Positions 1-10,101 are shown, counted from the first letter of the stretch. The stretch: DNA of 64,000 nt from Nitzschia sp. DOCU1 (GCA_951394045.1 OX595991.1:496001-560000); one strand, 5' to 3'. Numbers and translations are program-made. Notes: generated by a model not told the origin, from the sequence alone.

Positions 1-1917
1 TGGTTCCTGTATCTCCGGACGGCATGCAGTACTTGACATGATGCAAAGTCGTGTACAAGAAGAGATTGGAAGCAGTTCCACCAGTGGGGCTGACATCCCA
101 GCATCCACTCTTAATACGAACATTGTCCGAAATGCTGCACAATTGCTCCAATTGACGGTCGGCAATGACAACACCATACTTGCAGACAATCGCCACCTTG
201 GATCCATCGGGACTCCATACCACCGTCTTGATTTTGGGGGCGGTGATCTCGCCCAAGACACGTCGCGATTGGACTTCAAACAAAATAGCGCGATCTTCGG
301 CTCGCAACAAGATGCGACCGCTAGCACCTCCTTCCAACAAGGCATCGACATTGGCGACGGGTGGTTGCACGCGCTTGGTAGTTTCATTGTTCAAGTTCTT
401 GATGACAATTTGGCGTTGATGACGGTCCAAGACGGCAAAGCGGTTGCGTCCCAAAAAGACAGCAGGTCCCAAACAGGATCCGCGCTTGCCGTCTGTGACG
501 CTGCCACTGGCATTTGTCAACGAGAAGGTAATCAACTCGTAGCTGCCACCGTCCACGTCACTGCAAACCAAAATGTTACCCTCGGTGGGGTTGTGCTGGT
601 TGTACGCCAAGTAGCGAGGAGCACTTCCAATGCCGTCTGTCTGGGCTTGTTGTCCTACACGACGCAACGAAGCAATAGGGACATCGACGCCACCAGAAGC
701 TCGACCATAATCATGCAAGAACAATTCTCGTCCTCGGACATAATATAGCTGGTTGGCAGTGCCTGGGGCAGAGGCGGGTCGCTCGCGTTCCAACTTGAAG
801 ACGATCATACCGGAATCGTGGCCGGCCGCCAGCAAGTTTTGGGCTCGATGGGCTGCCAAGATCCAGAAGCGGTCGCCTTCTCGACGGAAGGTTTGGACTC
901 CGACACGCTTGGAAACATCCCAAACTCGAATACTGCGATCTTCCGAGTTGGAGACAACAAGATCATGTTTGGGGTGGAACAAACAACACGAAACATTGTT
1001 GGCGTGTCCCCGAAGTGTATCTACTTCCCACGCCTTGGTTTCGCTCATACGCCAGAGCTTAACTTGACGATCATCGGCAGCCGACGCCAATAGAGGCAGA
1101 GTGGGGTGGAAACATGCCCAGTTGACACCACGGTCGTGTCCTTCCAAGACATACTTGACCACAACATCGTTGGTACCAAAGAGTTCGGCTTGGACATTGA
1201 GGGCCGTCGAGGTGGTCGCACTGCGGCTGGCCATGGGATCCATCATGGCATCGCCCATTTGCTTTTTGCGCAAACCAGTCGTGTCCCAGACGCGGACCGT
1301 CTGATCCAAACTCGCCGAGACAATCAAATCCTCGGAAGGATGAAAGGACGCGCACATAACGTAGTGATTGTGGCCCGTCAAGACGCTCAAACAGGAACGC
1401 TTGTGGAAGTCCCACAGCCGCAAGGTTTGATCATCAGAGGCACTCAAAATCCAGGGAAATTGAGAAGGATTCGGATGAAATTGGACGGTACGAATGTAAT
1501 CCAAGTGTCCTAGAAGAGTAAATAGACATCTTCGCAGCTTGTAGTCCCACACTTTGATCTTGTAGTCGTCACCACCCGAGACAATCATCGGCTCGTTGAG
1601 GTGAAAATCAACGCCACGCACCGGGCCTTCGTGCTCTTCAAAACGATCAATAACAGTTCCAACGCGATAGTCCCATCTGCCATCATACAAGGAAAGCAAG
1701 AGATGAGTCACCAAATCAGTAAGCATGGACCATTGACAAGGACGGAGACGATACTGATGGATATCGTGCATCGACCCCGCCGACCTCTCCAATACTTCAC
1801 TTGTTCGACTTACAATTGAATCACGCCATTGTGAAGAGACGCACACACCCACGGCCGCACTGGGTGAAATGCTAATCCCTTCACACGGGCTGACTTGCTT
1901 TCAAACTTGGTCAACAT
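1..1917 (-). CDS. COPA: Coatomer subunit alpha (COPI alpha-COP), N-terminal part, cut by window edge
   Basis: Alpha-COP is a scaffold subunit of the COPI coat that forms on Golgi membranes and binds dilysine cargo through its N-terminal WD40 propeller. The reverse strand opens [19 protein letters not shown] and continues [20 protein letters not shown], the hallmark start of alpha-COP. Exon 1 is 1917-1814. A GT-AG intron follows (1813-1677), and exon 2 runs open from 1676 to base 1 (A completes the Leu codon before WDYR). WD repeats visible in exon 2 include [69 protein letters not shown] and [11 protein letters not shown] second, degenerate propeller region follows. About 593 residues lie in the window, roughly half of a usual alpha-COP; the rest lies beyond base 1. 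The identification is very secure. Confidence 0.96.
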
Positions 1918-2936
1918 GGTAAAATGTTGGATTATGACCGAGAGGCATTGGCGGTTCAACGCTGTGCCGCTCATCTCGCGCCGCCCGCCGCCATCGCCGC
2001 TTCCATGCGATTGAGGGGATGCCAAATATATTTGGGGGAAACGCGGTCATTGTTGCGAGAAGGGGGATACCCCCGAAACTATTCCCCCAAAATACATTAC
2101 CCGGAGGTACGGGGCTTTCAATCCAATGAATCATACATTTTCGTGTTCATAGGCGTTTTCCAATGTTTTTACTACCATGGTGTATTTTCGTAAAGGTTAC
2201 TAGCATTCAAAAGCATGAACGACAGTTGTCGATGACTTGTTAGGTTACAAAAATCAGTGGTAGTAACTCCCGAGATCGGCACAGAATCCGAGAATGATGG
2301 CTCCTGCTGGGCGGCAGCAATGCCGAGGAGGAAGAAGCAAGCGAGGAGGACTAGATGGATGATGTCGTTCGACGCCTTCCCCGACGACGACAGGAGAGAC
2401 TTGCAGGGGCATGTGATTGGACAGGTTGAATGCTCTTAGAAACTTTTGTTATAGAGTGCTCTTGCGTCGAACAGCCATGATCCAATAACACCTAACTACT
2501 GCCGCTAGTGAGATAGTGCTGCTGGACCCCATAGAAGCATCAGCAGCAGACCGAAGAACGTCCCGAAGAAGATTCTTCTCCATGTTCGCAATTCTTGGCC
2601 TGTAGGATTTTCTTGGGTCTAGCTGGGTGATTCCCTAGAGCACGACAAACGCAGCAAGCTGGCCTACTACAGCCGCAGCTAGTAGTACTCGTCGGCCGAT
2701 GATCACCATGACAAGGGCGCTGGTGCGATGGGTCAACAAGAACAACCACAAATAAATGAAATAGATTGTTATTTACTGGTCTAACTGATTCTTCTCTCCT
2801 CGCTGGTCTTGAAACAAAATCGCAGTAAATAGACAATGAATTCGTTGGATTCACTACCGACACGATCCTCCACAAGGTTTGAGAGTACACGTTCTTAATG
2901 TGAACCCGTGAAAATCGTGGCCGATAATGATCCGTC
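1918..2936. other. Intergenic region between COPA and the GPX 3' end
   Basis: About 1 kb with no recognisable gene. It holds the COPA upstream region, including a nested inverted repeat at 2031-2091, and the distal 3' flank of the glutathione peroxidase gene. Two short open frames here (2257-2439 plus, 2540-3019 minus) have no domain-like content, and the second runs across the SECIS hairpin. Confidence 0.6.
2031..2091. repeat. Nested inverted repeat upstream of COPA
   Basis: The outer arms TTTGGGGGAA (2031-2040) and TTCCCCCAAA (2082-2091) are perfect 10-bp complements. Between them sits a second perfect hairpin, GGGGG-ATA-CCCCC (2062-2074). The structure lies about 110 bp upstream of the COPA start codon, so it could be a promoter element or the remnant of a small palindromic repeat. 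The function is unknown. Confidence 0.6.
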
Positions 2937-2978
2937 GTCAGAGACTCCTGAGCTGAAAGCTCCTTATGAGTCTCGTCA
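2937..2978 (-). promoter_or_regulatory. SECIS element (selenocysteine insertion hairpin) in GPX 3'UTR
   Basis: About 118 nt after the GPX stop codon the minus strand reads AATGAC, then GAGACTC, then the apical part ATAAGGAGCTTTCAGCTCAG, then GAGTCTC and TGAC. GAGACTC and GAGTCTC are perfect complements and form helix II. UGAC opposite UGAC supplies the tandem G.A/A.G quartet, preceded by the usual A. The apical AA is present, followed by a GAGC/GCUC mini-helix, which is the form-II SECIS topology. Helix I below the quartet is weak (AUGA/UCAU). Together with the in-frame TGA in the upstream gene this is strong evidence for a functional SECIS. SBP2 and the eEFSec-tRNA(Sec) complex would act through it; that last step is family knowledge. 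Confidence 0.88.
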
Positions 2979-3096
2979 TTCATGAATGAAATGTTGCTAC
3001 CTTCTGCTCTTCGAATCAATCCTTCAGCTACGAAAACTCCTGAAGACGGAAGACGATCATACTATTCGTTGGAAAACTCCCGGAAGTGTCCGCCCT

Positions 3097-3675
3097 TTAT
3101 CGCCCACGGTTCTTGTTTCGCTCTTCCAGCAGCTGCTCAATTGTCTCCTTCATGTTCATGGCTGGCTCCTTGGAGCCGAATCGCTTTCGGGGATTTCCAT
3201 CAGCGTCAACCACGAATTTGCAGAAGTTCCAAAGCACATTCGTAGTGCCATCTTCGTACGGCAGGCGTTCCTTCAAGAATGCAAAGACTTCACGACCCTC
3301 GGCTCCATTGACATCGGCCTTTTCAAAAAAGACAATCTTGTCGGGGGTAGCTCCAAAGCTGGACGCTGTCGCCATGATTTCATCGGGGGTGCCAGGCTCC
3401 TGCCCTCCGAACTGATTGCAGGGGAAGGCCAAGATCTTGAGTCCCTTGTGTCCGAATTCGTCGGCAAGTTCGCCCAATTGTGTGTACTCTCTCTTTGTCA
3501 AACCTCATTTCGAGGCAACGTTAACCACCACCAGGACGTCGCCCTTGTATTGGTCCATGCTGACCATCGTCCCGTCAATGAGGCGATCGTGCAGAGAGTA
3601 AAAGTTGGTCTTCAGAGACCTTCGGTTGGGTCCAAAGACCAAACGCGTGTAAGCGGATTGAACAGTTGACAGCAT
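3097..3675 (-). CDS. GPX: Selenocysteine-containing glutathione peroxidase (GPX4-type), TGA recoded as Sec
   Basis: Reduces hydroperoxides with glutathione or thioredoxin. The frame is one exon of 192 residues interrupted by a single TGA at 3507-3505 (residue 57). The context is VVNVASK-U-GLTKREYTQL, exactly where GPX enzymes carry their catalytic Sec or Cys. Downstream motifs are ILAFPCNQFGGQEPG (catalytic Gln), the VNG segment and NVLWNFCKFVVD (catalytic Trp and Asn; Cys replaces the usual Thr or Ser after WNF). The short length without an oligomerisation loop fits monomeric GPX4-type enzymes. The ATG at 3675 is the first in frame. The short hydroxylated and basic N-terminus (MLSTVQSAYTRLVFGPNRRS) may be a mitochondrial presequence (inference). 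A SECIS lies in the 3'UTR at 2937-2978. An ordinary gene caller would split or truncate this gene at the TGA. Confidence 0.95.
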
Positions 3676-4899
3676 GGTGTTGAGATGACTCCCCAAACTC
3701 TTTCAGTTTGTGTGAGATGTGAAGATACGACAGTGGTAAATTACGTTTGCGAAAATTAAACGTGGAGAATATGATGAGTCAGCGCAATCGTCAGTTTGTA
3801 GATAGTGCCTGTTGTGAAGCACAAACGTCGATATGTTCTTCGAAATCCACGAATGCGAGGGGGCTTTCATCGAAGCGATAAGAAGCCAAGCTCGCCTAAC
3901 GCTCCGAAATCCCGTAGTTTCTCTTTGAAATAACAATTAACAGTTCGCGTTCAGTAGCGCCTAAGCAAAAAGTTGGGACTGGAAAACACAGGACAAACGT
4001 CACACTTCCTAATGATCTCTCTACTACCAGTAGAGAGTAAGCGAGCGACGAGATCGATCCGTTTGTAGTCGTCAAGGTATATGGATAGTTCTAATGGATA
4101 GTGCACACTAGGCTGCTTTATCTATGAAGACCACCATTTAACATGAATGATGGTGAGAGCTTCCGAACTGGTTACCGTCTTACAAGCAGCGGCAGTACTA
4201 GCAACTATTACTATTGGTACCACCACCGGCACATCATGATCGCTACTGTAGTATTCGTCGTAGTAGAACAACTGGAGCCCGTTTCTCCGCCGCACGATAT
4301 CCAGTTCTCCGAGCGTATGGTACCTAGTGGACGCAGAACGATGAATGGTGGTGGTTCTTGTTGGTGGGGTATACTAAAAGAGTAGACATTATTAGAGGAC
4401 GAACACGAGTTTTGATTTCGTCGTCGTCGACTAATACTTCCTGTAAGTGGTAGCGCACTATTTCCCCGTTGGGGACCAGCATTTCGGCAGGTATGTTTGA
4501 AATAGCGGCCGTACCAAGCGGGAATAGCTTATTTTCATTCTAGTTGTAGTCGGTTGTTTCGTGGTGATATGTTGAACTGCAATGGCACGGTGGTTGAAAG
4601 CAGTAGACGACAAGGAGAATCGGCCGCGGTGGTTGCTTGGGATGCATTGTACAGTTTCTGTATAAAAGTCTAAGCTACATACATGCACACGATTTGCTTC
4701 CAAGCAAGTAGCACTGGGAAGAAACGAGTCGCTTCGTCGTGAGCGGCAAGATGGCGGCTTAAACTCCATGTTGACTCATGCCGGCCCCGCGCCCTGAGAA
4801 GGTGGCCTCTCGCAACCTGGTGAAACTTGGTGCTGGCCAAAGCCGATGTACGATGCGAGAAAAGCGATCATAATTGTTTGCCGAAAGTTAGATTTTCTA
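3676..4899. other. Intergenic region upstream of GPX
   Basis: No supported gene. Open frames at 4143-4385 (plus) and 4458-4769 (minus) are short and show no domain or homology-like signal. A 9-bp hairpin lies at 4017-4037. Confidence 0.55.
4017..4037. repeat. Perfect short hairpin
   Basis: CTCTCTACT (4017-4025), loop ACC, AGTAGAGAG (4029-4037): 9-bp perfect arms with a 3-nt loop. It resembles the CTAC/GTAG-type palindromes found elsewhere in the intergenic DNA of this window. Confidence 0.55.
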
Positions 4900-6104
4900 T
4901 CATATTGTCGGCGCCTTGATGGGATCGACTTCATGGATCCGGACAGCACCCATCATCTCCTCTGGAAGCTCAGCGGTGGTCTTTCCTTCAATAACAAATC
5001 CAATATCCACAGACAATGCACTCATGTATCGCCGACAAACCGAGACAATCCGACGAGCCGTGGCGGACGAGCTTCCGATATCCAAATTGCACTCTAAAAA
5101 GTCCATCTTGGATCCGTCCCGGGGGGTGTATTTGTACTTGACTGGAAGCTTTTTTCCAATGATTGCTGGTTTACCAGTGACCATGTTTCGTACAACCCAT
5201 GGACCCTCTGGCACATAAGATATCAGTTTCAAACGTTCATTCCGGTAGTCATTGTCACCCGCCAACCACATTGCCAAAACTTTCTCTCCCTTTGACAAAC
5301 CCTCCATTGACGGATTCTCTCCGGGTTTCATGAATCGCGCGAGGTGCCGTGGAATTTCGTAGTACTGAATCAAAAGACCCCATGGGAATGTCAGCCTGAT
5401 TAACAATGATGGCCGCTGCCTCAATGAACCTCCCAGCGCTCCGACCAAACTATACAAAAGCATGAATGAATCTGACTGTGAGATCTTGCATGGTCCACTT
5501 AATCGTGCCCACCCACCACCAACTGATTGAGCACGGTTTCAGCTAGTCGCCACACAATGACTCACCTTCCTATATCGCAATTGTTTGGCTTGTCGGCCAA
5601 GAACAAATCGCAGCCTCGTGCACGAAGAAGATATTTCTTAGCCGTGACCTTCTTTTTGTCGGTCAAGTAATCGGCACCGCGAACTTGGAAAATGTCAACT
5701 GGGGGTTCGGACCAGCAATTATGATTATTCGTCTCGGCAAATGGATATCTTTGCAACGTTGGTAGCGCAAACTGCTTCTCATCATCAAATGAATGCTCAT
5801 CAATATGCCCGTCTTCGCCAACACCATCCATACCAGCCACATCAAATGGGTCACTGTTGGCACGTCGATGACTTCTCACCAGCTTGCTAATACTCGACTC
5901 GGAGGAAAGTCTTTCGCGATTTGGGTAAATCATCTCCTCCTCCATATGACCGGCATGACTGCCATTTTGATAAGGCTTGTCAAATTGAAATTGGATTGCT
6001 TCTCCCTCTTGCCTCATGCTACGTTCTGCTGATCGAGATCGCTTAGGTTCGGGTGAGCCGATATTGACGGAAGTTCGTCGAGCAACACTTCTCATCCCCG
6101 ACAT
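4900..6104 (-). CDS. EDR2 C-terminal (DUF1336) domain protein
   Basis: Exon 1 is 6104-5566 and exon 2 is 5449-4900, joined in phase (AG+T gives Ser) across a GT-AG intron, for 362 residues. The C-terminal half matches the plant ENHANCED DISEASE RESISTANCE 2 C-terminal domain: VRGADYLTDKKKV, PGENPSMEGLSKGEKVLAMW, GPWVVRNMVTGKPAIIGKKL, MDFLECNLDIGSSS, ELPEEMMGAVRIHEVDP. The first 140 or so residues are Ser/Arg-rich and acidic with no domain seen. In plants this domain usually follows PH and START domains and the proteins bind lipids such as PI4P; neither PH nor START is visible here. The ATG at 6104 is the first in frame (the frame opens upstream only through a GTG). A (GTT)n run lies 5' of it. 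The domain call is firm; the cellular role is unknown. Confidence 0.9.
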
Positions 6105-6717
6105 TGTGAGAAGCAAAAAGAAAGGCTGCACGAATTACTTCTCCCGGGAACGAGAGGAAGTTGGATAGCGCAAAGGGCCTCTCTGCTCTCAGAGTTCCCT
6201 TTGTCGGCTAATGACTGAGAAATCGTGGTTCAATTCTCCGGCCCAACAAAATGAGAGATGGTCATCAATGCGATCGGTGTTGTTGTTGTTGTTGTTATTT
6301 GGCAAGAGGTCGCAGCGGTTTTCTGAACCGCAAAAATGTCACGTTCGCAAGAATCGATCATAAAGCCCATACGATGTTTCCGTGTCACATGCGAGTCCAC
6401 GCTTAAATAACCATATACTGCCTCGCTCGTTTACTACGAGCCTGAAGAAAGATCATTCAGGAACGGCAACTGTTTAGTACGCACTGTTCGTGAATCAAGC
6501 AATCAGTGACTAAAGTGGTGAGTCATCACCGCAAACCAAAATCCCTTCAACCTTGAACGATTTCGGCGTCTGCCTCTCCGCCAAAAGATGATGATGGACG
6601 TTTGGAATTTGATCGTCGGCAAAAGACAAAAGAAAGAGAGTTCAGTTGAGATACATCGGGGTTTCAGCTCTTACCACACTTTCACGAATCCAGGCCGACG
6701 CTAAGAATTCTATCAAG
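6105..6717. other. Divergent intergenic region with (GTT)n microsatellite
   Basis: About 600 bp between divergently transcribed genes (minus from 6104, plus from 6718), presumably carrying both promoters. A (GTT)n tract lies near 6278-6297. No gene is seen. Confidence 0.6.
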
Positions 6718-7962
6718 ATGAAAATACCCGGTGCCGTAGTACTTTTGGGTTTGTCCGCGCCGACGGCTGTCCTTTCCTTTTCGCCCGTTCCTGCCGGTGT
6801 GACTGGGCTAAAGAGTCAGATGCCTTCTTCTACATTTGATACATCAATGACAAGATCTACTAGACGCTGGTCCAAAACTGAGGAGAAGAGTGGAGTTTTT
6901 TCAGACGAGATTCAGCAAGAGGCCCGGGAAGTTCTGGAAAAGGTTGGATGGGCACGTCCAATGGACGGCGACGGTGAATTGACGTCTGAAGACCCATTTG
7001 TGCAACAAATCAATGCCGGTATTCAGAGGGACTTTGGCGTTGACTTGGATGATTTGCTGAATCCTGCCAAGGTAGGGAAACTAGTTGGCTTGCAACAGAA
7101 AGACATTTCGACAAAACTTGGAATCTCACAATCGACGAATGTAGGTGGTCAATCTGGAGCGGGATCTCTACAACTTGAGAGCCGAATTGGCTAGTGCTAC
7201 TGGCTTGACAGATTTGGAGGTAGCAGGGCTTTCAACAGAGGAATGTGATGGTGGTGGCGGCGGGGAAGATGCCGAGGCGATTCGACAGAAGATTTCCAAA
7301 AAGGAAACGGATTTGGCAATAGAACGCCGTTCGGTATTTCGAGATTGGCTGAAAAATGTTTTCGTGGGTCAGGCCGTTATTAGTTTGGGAGTCAGCTATA
7401 TTATGGCAACCAATCCAGGCTCCCTCTTTGGTGGATTTGATTGGTACTATTCGTACAACATGTAAGTTGAAAATTTGGACTGCGAATTGAGGGGACGTCA
7501 GTTGTGCTAATCATGGACTGTTACAACATTGGCTCTCGTTAGGGACATCTCCATTCAAGTCTTGGGATACTGGTTTTGGTGGTTGTTCATCGTTCCTTCC
7601 CTTCGCTCGCGAAGGCCCAAAGGCCCGGAGAAGAAGGCTTTGGATATCGCTTTCTTGGGAACTCCACTGATTTCGATTTTGGCGCCAGTGGCAACCAAGG
7701 ACACTGGTCTGATCTGGATGGGTAAGTGTTGTTCTTCGCCTGGTATCACGTGTTTAGTTTAGTTTGACAGCGTTAACAATCCTATGAACGAACAACGAGC
7801 GCAGCCAACTTTGTCATCGTAGCAGGAAGTTATGCCTATGCATTTCTCTTGGATAATGACGATGGCAGTGACGAATCAGAGAAGAACCAGCCTGCTTGGC
7901 TCAAATTTGTTTACAAGTCCTTAGACTTTGGAAGTGGTCGAGAGAGAGGAGCGCGAAAATAG
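6718..7962 (+). CDS. Plastid-targeted polytopic membrane protein, unknown function
   Basis: Four exons join in frame: 6718-7071, 7145-7461, 7543-7721 and 7805-7962 (335 residues; introns of 72, 81 and 83 nt, all GT-AG). The start MKIPGAVVLLGLSAPTAVLS is a signal peptide, followed by FSPVPAG, an aromatic-led transit peptide as in diatom bipartite plastid presequences. The middle is acidic and probably helical (LERDLYNLRAEL). The C-terminal half has about four hydrophobic segments: VGQAVISLGVSYIMATNP, VLGYWFWWLFIVPSL, LGTPLISILAPVA and NFVIVAGSYAYAFLL. The tail is charged (SDESEKNQPAWLKF). I do not recognise the family. A plastid or thylakoid membrane location is inferred from the presequence and hydrophobicity. 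Confidence 0.85.
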
Positions 7963-8442
7963 GTCAACTTTGGGACGCAGAGGTGCACCCCATCAAAACG
8001 GACGTAGGTTTGCAGTAGCAATTCGCCACATGCACAATATACATAGAGCCACGTTACTGCTGCAAAGGAGAGACCTCATTAGTTTTGATATAATGGTGCA
8101 TCTTCTTGAAGCAAATCACATGACCTTTGATGATCGGTCGCCACGTTGGTTTACTAGTAGTAGTAGCGTCTCTTTTCATAGTAGTTGTTATGGAGGGAAA
8201 GCGAAAAATTTCCGACTGCGTCGACTACCGACTTCGTCACTCATGATTCTCACTTTTTGATGCCAACGCGCGAGAAAGAGCGACGACAACAAGAGAAAGA
8301 TCCAATCGCATCCGGTCAAGTCCTTGATCCTATTCCATAAAGTTACTACAATACAACACATCGCATCCCTGCTGATTGCATTATAACACGTGGTGGTGAA
8401 ACCCGTTATAGCATTGTCCGGTCAACAAAGGAGGTATCAACG
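7963..8442. other. Intergenic region
   Basis: About 480 bp with no supported gene. It contains a short TAGTAGTAG run near 8155. An open frame crossing it (7928-8260) is out of phase with the spliced gene upstream and looks spurious. Confidence 0.55.
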
Positions 8443-9060
8443 ATGATAAGGTTGGCATTACTGTTGGGAGTTATGGGGTTTGGCCTATGTCCTGTTGTCG
8501 GCGCCTTTCAAGCACGCCTCGCGTCGATTTCGTATTACCGTCACTCTGAAGCGGTCAGTTCTTTAGATCATCCTCAAAGAGGATTGAGAGTGCTATTTTC
8601 CTCACCTTCGGACGACGAGGAAACTACTGACTACGATAACGAGGAAACAATTTTGAAGTTGCACTTCGCCGTGAACGAGAATGTGGACAGGGACTTTGCC
8701 ATCCAAAAGATGTCCAGATTCTGCCAGTCCTTTCCCTTTGCTGCGGTCTTGCCTGTGCAGCCGCTGCAATACCTTCCTACCACCGACGGTGGTGTCGACG
8801 TTAGATTCCTACGTAAAAAGACGAAAGAAAAGGGCAGTTTGGACGGTGGTATCCGATTCTTTATAACCAAGGAGCGAGATGGCATTGATGTTGTGGCAAA
8901 GCGAAACTCGTTTGGCCAAACGGTTTCCAAAATGTTTTCGGAGAAGCTAGTTGTCCAAGCTTTCCTCAAGCGAGTCACAGGAGAAGAAGTCGACAAAACG
9001 AGTCCCGCACCCACAGACGTCGTGACGCTGTCGAGCGTATTTCACAAGTGGATGGAGTAA
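8443..9060 (+). CDS. Probable plastid-targeted protein, unknown function
   Basis: A single exon of 205 residues starting at ATG 8443. The first 20 residues (MIRLALLLGVMGFGLCPVVG) are a signal peptide, followed by A-FQARLASISYYR, an aromatic-led, Ser/Arg-rich transit-like segment. The mature part, from about residue 60, is a compact mixed alpha/beta sequence (ILKLHFAVNENVDRDFAIQK, DGGVDVRFLRKKTKEKGSLD, DGIDVVAKRNSFGQTVSKMF) ending in VFHKWME. I see no membrane segment after the signal peptide, so the mature form is probably soluble. The family is not recognised. Targeting is inferred; the coding status is well supported by the intact frame and presequence. Confidence 0.8.
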   Translation: MIRLALLLGVMGFGLCPVVGAFQARLASISYYRHSEAVSSLDHPQRGLRVLFSSPSDDEETTDYDNEETILKLHFAVNENVDRDFAIQKMSRFCQSFPFAAVLPVQPLQYLPTTDGGVDVRFLRKKTKEKGSLDGGIRFFITKERDGIDVVAKRNSFGQTVSKMFSEKLVVQAFLKRVTGEEVDKTSPAPTDVVTLSSVFHKWME

Positions 9061-9495
9061 ACACGTATAATGGATCTGAGACGGTGGTGTACATGGCTGC
9101 CGTTCGCCCGAAAAGACGCGGACATTGGTTGTTGTTGTCGGGATCTCGTTCATCATTTGGAGGATATCGTCCTTCCTGAATGTACTCACTTCTTCTTGTG
9201 GGTTACTAGGAAACTTTGTACGGGATCTTTCTTATAGTCCCTACTACGGACAGTGACAACTTCAGCTAGCTAGTATACCGACATGGTTCACGGTGCATGG
9301 TATAGGCATCCTATGCAATTCGAGTGTTTCTAGTCTCCTTTTATACAGCAATATCGCCTCATCAGAAAAGTGTCTTTAGAAATAGCGATAGGATCCCAAA
9401 CCCCCTCGTTTCTCTGAAGAATATTGTCGCTTAGTTACAAGTGATAAAGGTTTGGTCACCTCGAAGCCTTCGACCCAATCGGCCAAGTACTGTCG
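9061..9495. other. Convergent intergenic region
   Basis: About 435 bp between the 3' ends of two plastid-protein genes. No gene or clear structured element is seen. Confidence 0.5.
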
Positions 9496-10101
9496 TTATC
9501 CTTCCGTCTGAATAGTACTTTCCAAAGACAGAAACTTGGCCACATCGTCTCTCAGCTCCTGCAGATACTTGTTTGCTTCATCCACGTTTTCTTGTCCCTT
9601 CCGACTATTTCGATTGATTCCAATCAGATCAAAGGTTACCGCATTGGCATAGGAAGTTGCTTGCTCCTTCAGTTCTTTGGATTGCAACAATTTCTTGGCC
9701 TTTCCCATTCGCAATTTGCGCAATTCTAGATCGTACGTCTTGGTGAACTCCATCAAACCAGGGAAATCTTGATTGTCGATTCGGCCTTGCATGTAGCTCA
9801 CGCCACCCTCGGGACTTTGTAGTTCGTATCGGATTGTATCAAAGGCCGCCGTGACTGTTCCTTTGGTCGGGAGAACAATTTCTTCTTCGGCGGCGAAGGC
9901 AGGGGATGGTAGACCAGGCCCAGCGATGAGTCCAAAGGAAAGAAATGCTGCTTTCCCTAAGAAATTTCGTCTATTCGAGACATCTTCTCTGTGACGTGAA
10001 GGAGGATGATGACTGTCGGGGACCGAAAAAGATGTCCCGGGCGCCAACATCATGGAAAGCAAGACCACAGCACACAGGAAGATCCTTGGACAGTTCGTCA
10101 T
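9496..10101 (-). CDS. Thylakoid-lumen four-helix protein, PsbQ/Psb31-like (tentative)
   Basis: A single exon of 201 residues from the ATG at 10101 (upstream in-frame codons lack an ATG). The N-terminus is tripartite: signal peptide (CPRIFLCAVVLLSMMLAPGT), transit part opening S-FSVPDS, then a twin-arginine-type lumen signal with NRRNFLGKAAFLSFG, a hydrophobic stretch and the cleavage motif PAFA before AEEE. The mature ~120 residues look all-helical, in four segments (FDTIRYELQS, FPGLMEFTKTYDLELRKLRM, SYANAVTFDLIGINRN, NKYLQELRDDVAKFLSLE), like the extrinsic PSII proteins PsbQ or diatom Psb31. That family assignment is from general resemblance only. Location in the thylakoid lumen is well supported by the presequence. 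Confidence 0.8.
   Translation of the reverse strand: MTNCPRIFLCAVVLLSMMLAPGTSFSVPDSHHPPSRHREDVSNRRNFLGKAAFLSFGLIAGPGLPSPAFAAEEEIVLPTKGTVTAAFDTIRYELQSPEGGVSYMQGRIDNQDFPGLMEFTKTYDLELRKLRMGKAKKLLQSKELKEQATSYANAVTFDLIGINRNSRKGQENVDEANKYLQELRDDVAKFLSLESTIQTEG

Noticed and set aside
2540..3019. 159-codon open frame on the minus strand downstream of GPX
   Set aside because: It overlaps the GPX 3'UTR and the SECIS hairpin, has no domain-like pattern and is explained by a chance open frame.
3505..3507. TGA in GPX as a true stop, frameshift or pseudogene
   Set aside because: The frame is intact on both sides, the codon sits exactly at the catalytic residue and a SECIS follows; no frameshift or splice sites are needed.
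6220..6250. Possible tRNA T-arm (GGTTCAATTC)
   Set aside because: The flanking bases do not form a T stem or acceptor stem. I found no convincing tRNA anywhere in the window.
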